This document shows, piece by piece, positions 14,567 to 17,212 of a stretch of DNA of 17,212 nucleotides (its first letter is position 1; the number at the start of each line of letters is the position of its first letter). Where the stretch lies: NCBI GenBank assembly GCA_009919445.1, contig RGBY01000023.1, forward strand, positions 1 through 17,212, given 5' to 3'. Below the pieces are notes generated by a model. The model did no database searches, had not been told where the DNA came from, and was given only the letters and a program-made list of their open reading frames with translations. Origin of the DNA: Planctomycetia bacterium (GTDB lineage: Bacteria > Planctomycetota > Planctomycetia > Pirellulales > UBA1268). Position numbers and translations under genes: made by a program.

Positions 14567-15517
14567 TTGCCCCGCGAAAGCCCGACTGGAACAGAGCAAG
14601 TGACCCTGCCCGCATTTCTCCAGCAGTGTGTTCTTGGCCTAACCAGTGGAGGCTTTCTGGGGCTGATCGCAGTCGGCTACACATTGGTTTACGGAACGGT
14701 GGGGCTGATTCATTTTGCCCACGGCGACGTCGTCATGCTGGGGGGCTGTCTGGCGGTTGGTCTGCTGTCGTTGCTTGCACCATTCGCGTTTGATCCGCTT
14801 GTGGGTTGGCTCATGATTGTGCTTGTCACGATCAGCTGCGGATTTTTTTGTGGTGGCCTGAATATGGCCATTGATCGGCTTGTTTACCGCCCCCTCCGGC
14901 AGGCTCCACCGCTGGCTCCGCTGGTTTCAGCTGTTGGTGTCTCGTTCATCCTCATGAACGTTGGCCTGCTCTGGCTGGGTTCAACCGATCAAGCGTTTCC
15001 CGATCTGGTTACCAATGCCGGGAGTCCGGCACTCCGGTCGCCAGTAACCATGGCCGATCTGGTGGTGCTCAGTCTCGTTCTCCCGGCACTCATTGGGCTG
15101 GCTATTCTCTTGCAGCGGACCCGTTTCGGCCGTTCCTTGCGTTCGGTTGCTGCGGTTTCCCGAGTGACGACTCCGACTGGAGGCGCCGACCAGTTCATCT
15201 CGGCTACCTTTTTTCTGGGTGGTTTTCTGGGAGGGGTGGCAAGTGTCGCAGCCAGCATCCACACCGCTACCATCAACTATCAAATGGGCTACCAGACTGG
15301 CTTGTACGCCCTTGCTGCCGCGGTGCTTGGGGGTATTGGGAGTGTGCCAGGAGCGATTGTAGGTGGGTTACTTGTCGGCCTGATCCGGGCATTCTCAACG
15401 GTGGTCTTGGGGCCCCGTTGGGCTGCTGCTGCTGTCTTTCTCGTGCTGATTGTGATTCTGGCGTTTCGGCCGGAGGGACTCTTCGGCCAAAAGCGGCGCG
15501 AGAGGAGGCCTGCATGA
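14567..15517 (+). CDS. Branched-chain amino acid ABC transporter permease (LivH-like) with atypical coupling loop
   Basis: The 316-residue, largely hydrophobic protein has about eight membrane helices and the LivH hallmark GYTLVYGTVGLIHFAHGDVVMLGG near the N-terminus, plus ALAAAVLGGIGSVPGAIVGGLLVGLIRAF near the C-terminus. Together with LivM it would form the membrane channel of a LIV-type importer. The cytoplasmic coupling loop after TRFGRSLRSVAA (about residues 186-206) is unusual. Where LivH proteins have an Asp/Glu-Ala-Ala-x-x-x-Gly (EAA-like) motif, this one reads SRVTTPTGGADQF, so the acidic-Ala-Ala part is lost although a Gly remains. The TTG at 14567 is chosen because AAGGA lies about six bases upstream; a GTG at 14600 is the alternative. 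The end overlaps the LivM start by four bases (ATGA). Confidence 0.9.
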   Translation: MPRESPTGTEQVTLPAFLQQCVLGLTSGGFLGLIAVGYTLVYGTVGLIHFAHGDVVMLGGCLAVGLLSLLAPFAFDPLVGWLMIVLVTISCGFFCGGLNMAIDRLVYRPLRQAPPLAPLVSAVGVSFILMNVGLLWLGSTDQAFPDLVTNAGSPALRSPVTMADLVVLSLVLPALIGLAILLQRTRFGRSLRSVAAVSRVTTPTGGADQFISATFFLGGFLGGVASVAASIHTATINYQMGYQTGLYALAAAVLGGIGSVPGAIVGGLLVGLIRAFSTVVLGPRWAAAAVFLVLIVILAFRPEGLFGQKRRERRPA

Positions 15518-16584
15518 GCGGCCGTCTGTCAGACAGGTGGTGGCTGGCCAATTCCTGGGAGCCGGCTGTGTTCGGGCTGCTGGCTGTCGCCCCGCTGATC
15601 ATTCCGGAATTTGCCGGTGGTCTTGGGGGACAGTTCACCACCGTAATGATCCTCGGTGTTGCTGCCCTCGGGCTCAATGTCATGGTCGGCTTTACGGGCC
15701 TGCTCCATCTGGGGATTGCGGCCTTTCTTGGTATCGGCGGGATGACGTTGGCCATTCTTACGGTGCCCACCAATCCACTTGAAATTGGCTTTCTTCCAGC
15801 AGTTCTCGCGAGCGTTGGGGTGACTGCTGCCGTAGGGCTTTTTCTTGGGGCACCAACCCTTCGGCTCAGGGGCGATTATTTGGCAGTCGTAACCCTGGTC
15901 TTTGGTGAGGTTGTTCGCGCGCTCCTCTGCAACCTTGAGCAGATCACAGGCGGCATGCAGGGGCTTGGCCCAGTGCCCCCGCCGGGGGCGGGAGTGATTG
16001 TCGGTGGCGTCGATCTTGGCCGCAGCTTCATTGTTGATGCTCGCTGGTTTTACTATCTGGCTCTGGCTGTTCTTGGGGCAGTCGTGCTTCTCTTGCGGGG
16101 TATTGAGCGTTCGGCTCTTGGTCGAGCCTGGATTGCCGTCCGTGAGGATGCACTGGCGGCAGCCACACTAGGAATTTCTGTCACCCGGGTCAGGCTATCG
16201 GCCTTTGCAATTGCTGCCGCCATCGCTGGCCTGGCTGGCAGCTTGTCGGTTGCCAGTCTGGGGACAACCGGAGACCCCAATGCCTTCGGGTTCAATCGCT
16301 CAGTGGCCATCCTCTGCGCTGTGATCCTTGGCGGGCTCGGCAGCATTCCGGGAACGCTTGTTGGAGTCGCCATTCTGTTTGGCTTTGACATCGTGGTCAT
16401 TCCCTGGGCGGACGGGTGGCTTCAGCAGCTTCAGCCGCCGACCTGGAGGACGGAGCCACTCTCGCTGGGCAGTTGGCGGCTAGCCTTGGTGGGTGTTGCC
16501 CTCATTGTGATGATGCGGTTCCGACCAGAGGGTTTGGTTCCCTCGCGTCGATTGGCCGCCGAACTGCATGAGGCCCGCCAATGA
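15514..16584 (+). CDS. Branched-chain amino acid ABC transporter permease (LivM-like)
   Basis: The 356-residue membrane protein has the LivM layout: GLNVMVGFTGLLHLGIAAFLGIGG early, LRLRGDYLAVVTLVFGEVVRALL in the middle, the intact coupling loop LGRAWIAVREDALAAATLGISVTRVRLSAFAIAAAIAGLAGSL, and AILCGLGSIPGTL-like helices near the end (ILGGLGSIPGTLVG). It pairs with the LivH-like protein to form the translocation path. The ATG at 15514 sits in an ATGA overlap with the LivH-like stop, with AGGAGG six to seven bases upstream, which indicates translational coupling. The frame is open further upstream but that part is antisense to nothing and is LivH sequence in another frame. The next gene begins in a second ATGA overlap at its stop. 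Confidence 0.95.
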   Translation: MSGRLSDRWWLANSWEPAVFGLLAVAPLIIPEFAGGLGGQFTTVMILGVAALGLNVMVGFTGLLHLGIAAFLGIGGMTLAILTVPTNPLEIGFLPAVLASVGVTAAVGLFLGAPTLRLRGDYLAVVTLVFGEVVRALLCNLEQITGGMQGLGPVPPPGAGVIVGGVDLGRSFIVDARWFYYLALAVLGAVVLLLRGIERSALGRAWIAVREDALAAATLGISVTRVRLSAFAIAAAIAGLAGSLSVASLGTTGDPNAFGFNRSVAILCAVILGGLGSIPGTLVGVAILFGFDIVVIPWADGWLQQLQPPTWRTEPLSLGSWRLALVGVALIVMMRFRPEGLVPSRRLAAELHEARQ

Positions 16585-17212
16585 GTCGGTGGCGATCTGC
16601 GAGGCGACGTCCAGCTGTTCTTGCGTCGGCTGATATTCCCCTTCTCGATGTCGATCGGCTGACGATCCGCACGCCAGCCACGGTCATTGTCGATGACCTC
16701 GAACTGGATGTCACTGAGGGCAGCATGGTGACTGTGGTCGGGTCTGGTCGCGGCTGTAGGACGGCGGTGCTTGACTGCATCGGCGGTATTCGTGCGGCGA
16801 CGTCAGGTTCAGTACGAGTGGATGGGCATCGCCTCAAACGGGCATTCATGGCGTCGACCTTCTGGGGCGTGCTGGGTACTGGGCTACTCGTTGGGTTGAT
16901 CACCGCAGCAGCTGCCGTTGATGTCGACCGGCTTTGGTTGGCGGTGGTCAAACGCGGCATGGCGGTCGATGAGCCCTTTACCCCGGCGGCCGTCGGCCGG
17001 CGACTGCGAAGTTACTTTCGCGCGGAACTGGCAATCGACCGGTTGGCGGGGAACTGGCGAGTGGTGACTGCCGATGGCCGTGAGGTGCTGGCGGTTCGCC
17101 GTGAACTGAATGAGGCGAGGGAATTGCGTCATCAGTTGCAGGCTGCCGTCACTGCCCGCCGCACTGGTCCAGGGACTGTGCCTGATCTGTCGGATCTTGT
17201 CGGCGATGCCAA
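16581..17212 (+). CDS. Atypical ABC ATPase-like protein in the LivG position, N-terminal part (runs off right edge)
   Basis: An open frame starts at the ATG at 16581, in an ATGA overlap with the LivM-like stop and with GAGG seven bases upstream, and continues to the window edge (210 codons). Residues 20-85 look like the first part of an ABC ATPase: LLDVDRLTIRTPATVIVDDL, then ELDVTEGSMVTVVGSGRGCRT, then CIGGIRAATSGSVRVDGHRL. The Walker A motif is degenerate. GSGRGCRT replaces the usual GxxGxGK(S/T), so the key Lys is Arg and the Gly before it is Cys. After residue 85 the expected Q-loop region is absent. Instead there is a hydrophobic segment (about 92-113, FWGVLGTGLLVGLITAAAAV) and then a charged region with LAVRRELNEARELRHQL. 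Walker B and signature motifs are not in the window. It may be a degenerate partner ATPase, an ABC-derived membrane protein, or an ATPase with a large insertion. I do not recognise the second part. Confidence 0.75.
   Translation, partial: MSRWRSARRRPAVLASADIPLLDVDRLTIRTPATVIVDDLELDVTEGSMVTVVGSGRGCRTAVLDCIGGIRAATSGSVRVDGHRLKRAFMASTFWGVLGTGLLVGLITAAAAVDVDRLWLAVVKRGMAVDEPFTPAAVGRRLRSYFRAELAIDRLAGNWRVVTADGREVLAVRRELNEARELRHQLQAAVTARRTGPGTVPDLSDLVGDA

Noticed and set aside
16502..16960. A minus-strand frame of 152 codons opposite the ABC ATPase-like gene
   Set aside because: The plus strand has ATGA coupling, an SD and ABC-like motifs; the antisense reading is Ser/Thr/Arg-rich with no domain.
1..17212. 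CRISPR array, tRNA or rRNA genes, insertion sequences or phage genes
   Set aside because: I looked for regularly spaced repeats, cloverleaf-like segments, transposase or integrase motifs and terminal inverted repeats, and saw none.

Overview
The window reads as chromosomal DNA from a GC-rich bacterium, most likely a planctomycete. The main reasons are a PP2C-type phosphatase whose C-terminal tail carries a GPYR-type module that I associate with planctomycete phosphatases, a short PEGA-domain lipoprotein with a proline-rich tail, and the overall codon style. This assignment is by recognition only; no database search was possible. Coding density is high, the longest gene-free stretch is about 250 bases, and I see no rRNA, tRNA, CRISPR array, insertion sequence or phage gene.

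Layout. Positions 1-4136 are all on the minus strand. In transcription order they hold a PP2C phosphatase gene that looks broken (3297-4136 plus its displaced C-terminal part 2908-3411), an LptF/LptG-type permease (1681-2865), a TIM-barrel sugar-phosphate isomerase/epimerase-like protein (526-1527), and the start of a secreted protein of unknown function that runs off the left edge (1-551). From about 4384 the plus strand takes over: a PEGA lipoprotein, a phenylacetate-CoA-ligase-like adenylating enzyme and a DUF971 protein. A lone minus-strand AhpD-like peroxidase (6923-7459) faces carB, the large subunit of carbamoyl phosphate synthetase (7648-10920). carB is followed by rlmKL, a two-domain 23S rRNA methyltransferase (10969-13221).

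Positions 13310-17212 are a branched-chain-amino-acid (LIV) type ABC importer operon: lipoprotein substrate-binding protein, permease 1 (LivH-like), permease 2 (LivM-like), and the start of an ATPase-position gene cut by the right edge. The last three genes are tightly coupled, with a 15-nt gap and two ATGA overlaps.

Most of the window is housekeeping. Two places stand out. First, the PP2C gene has lost the conserved segment around the last metal-binding Asp motif and its tail is now in another frame, which fits an out-of-frame deletion. Second, the gene in the LivG position starts like an ABC ATPase but has a badly degenerate Walker A motif and then runs into a hydrophobic, probably membrane-spanning segment and non-ABC sequence. 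The partner LivH-like permease has also lost the usual EAA-type coupling-loop residues, while LivM keeps them. Together these suggest a non-canonical, asymmetric LIV-type transporter.
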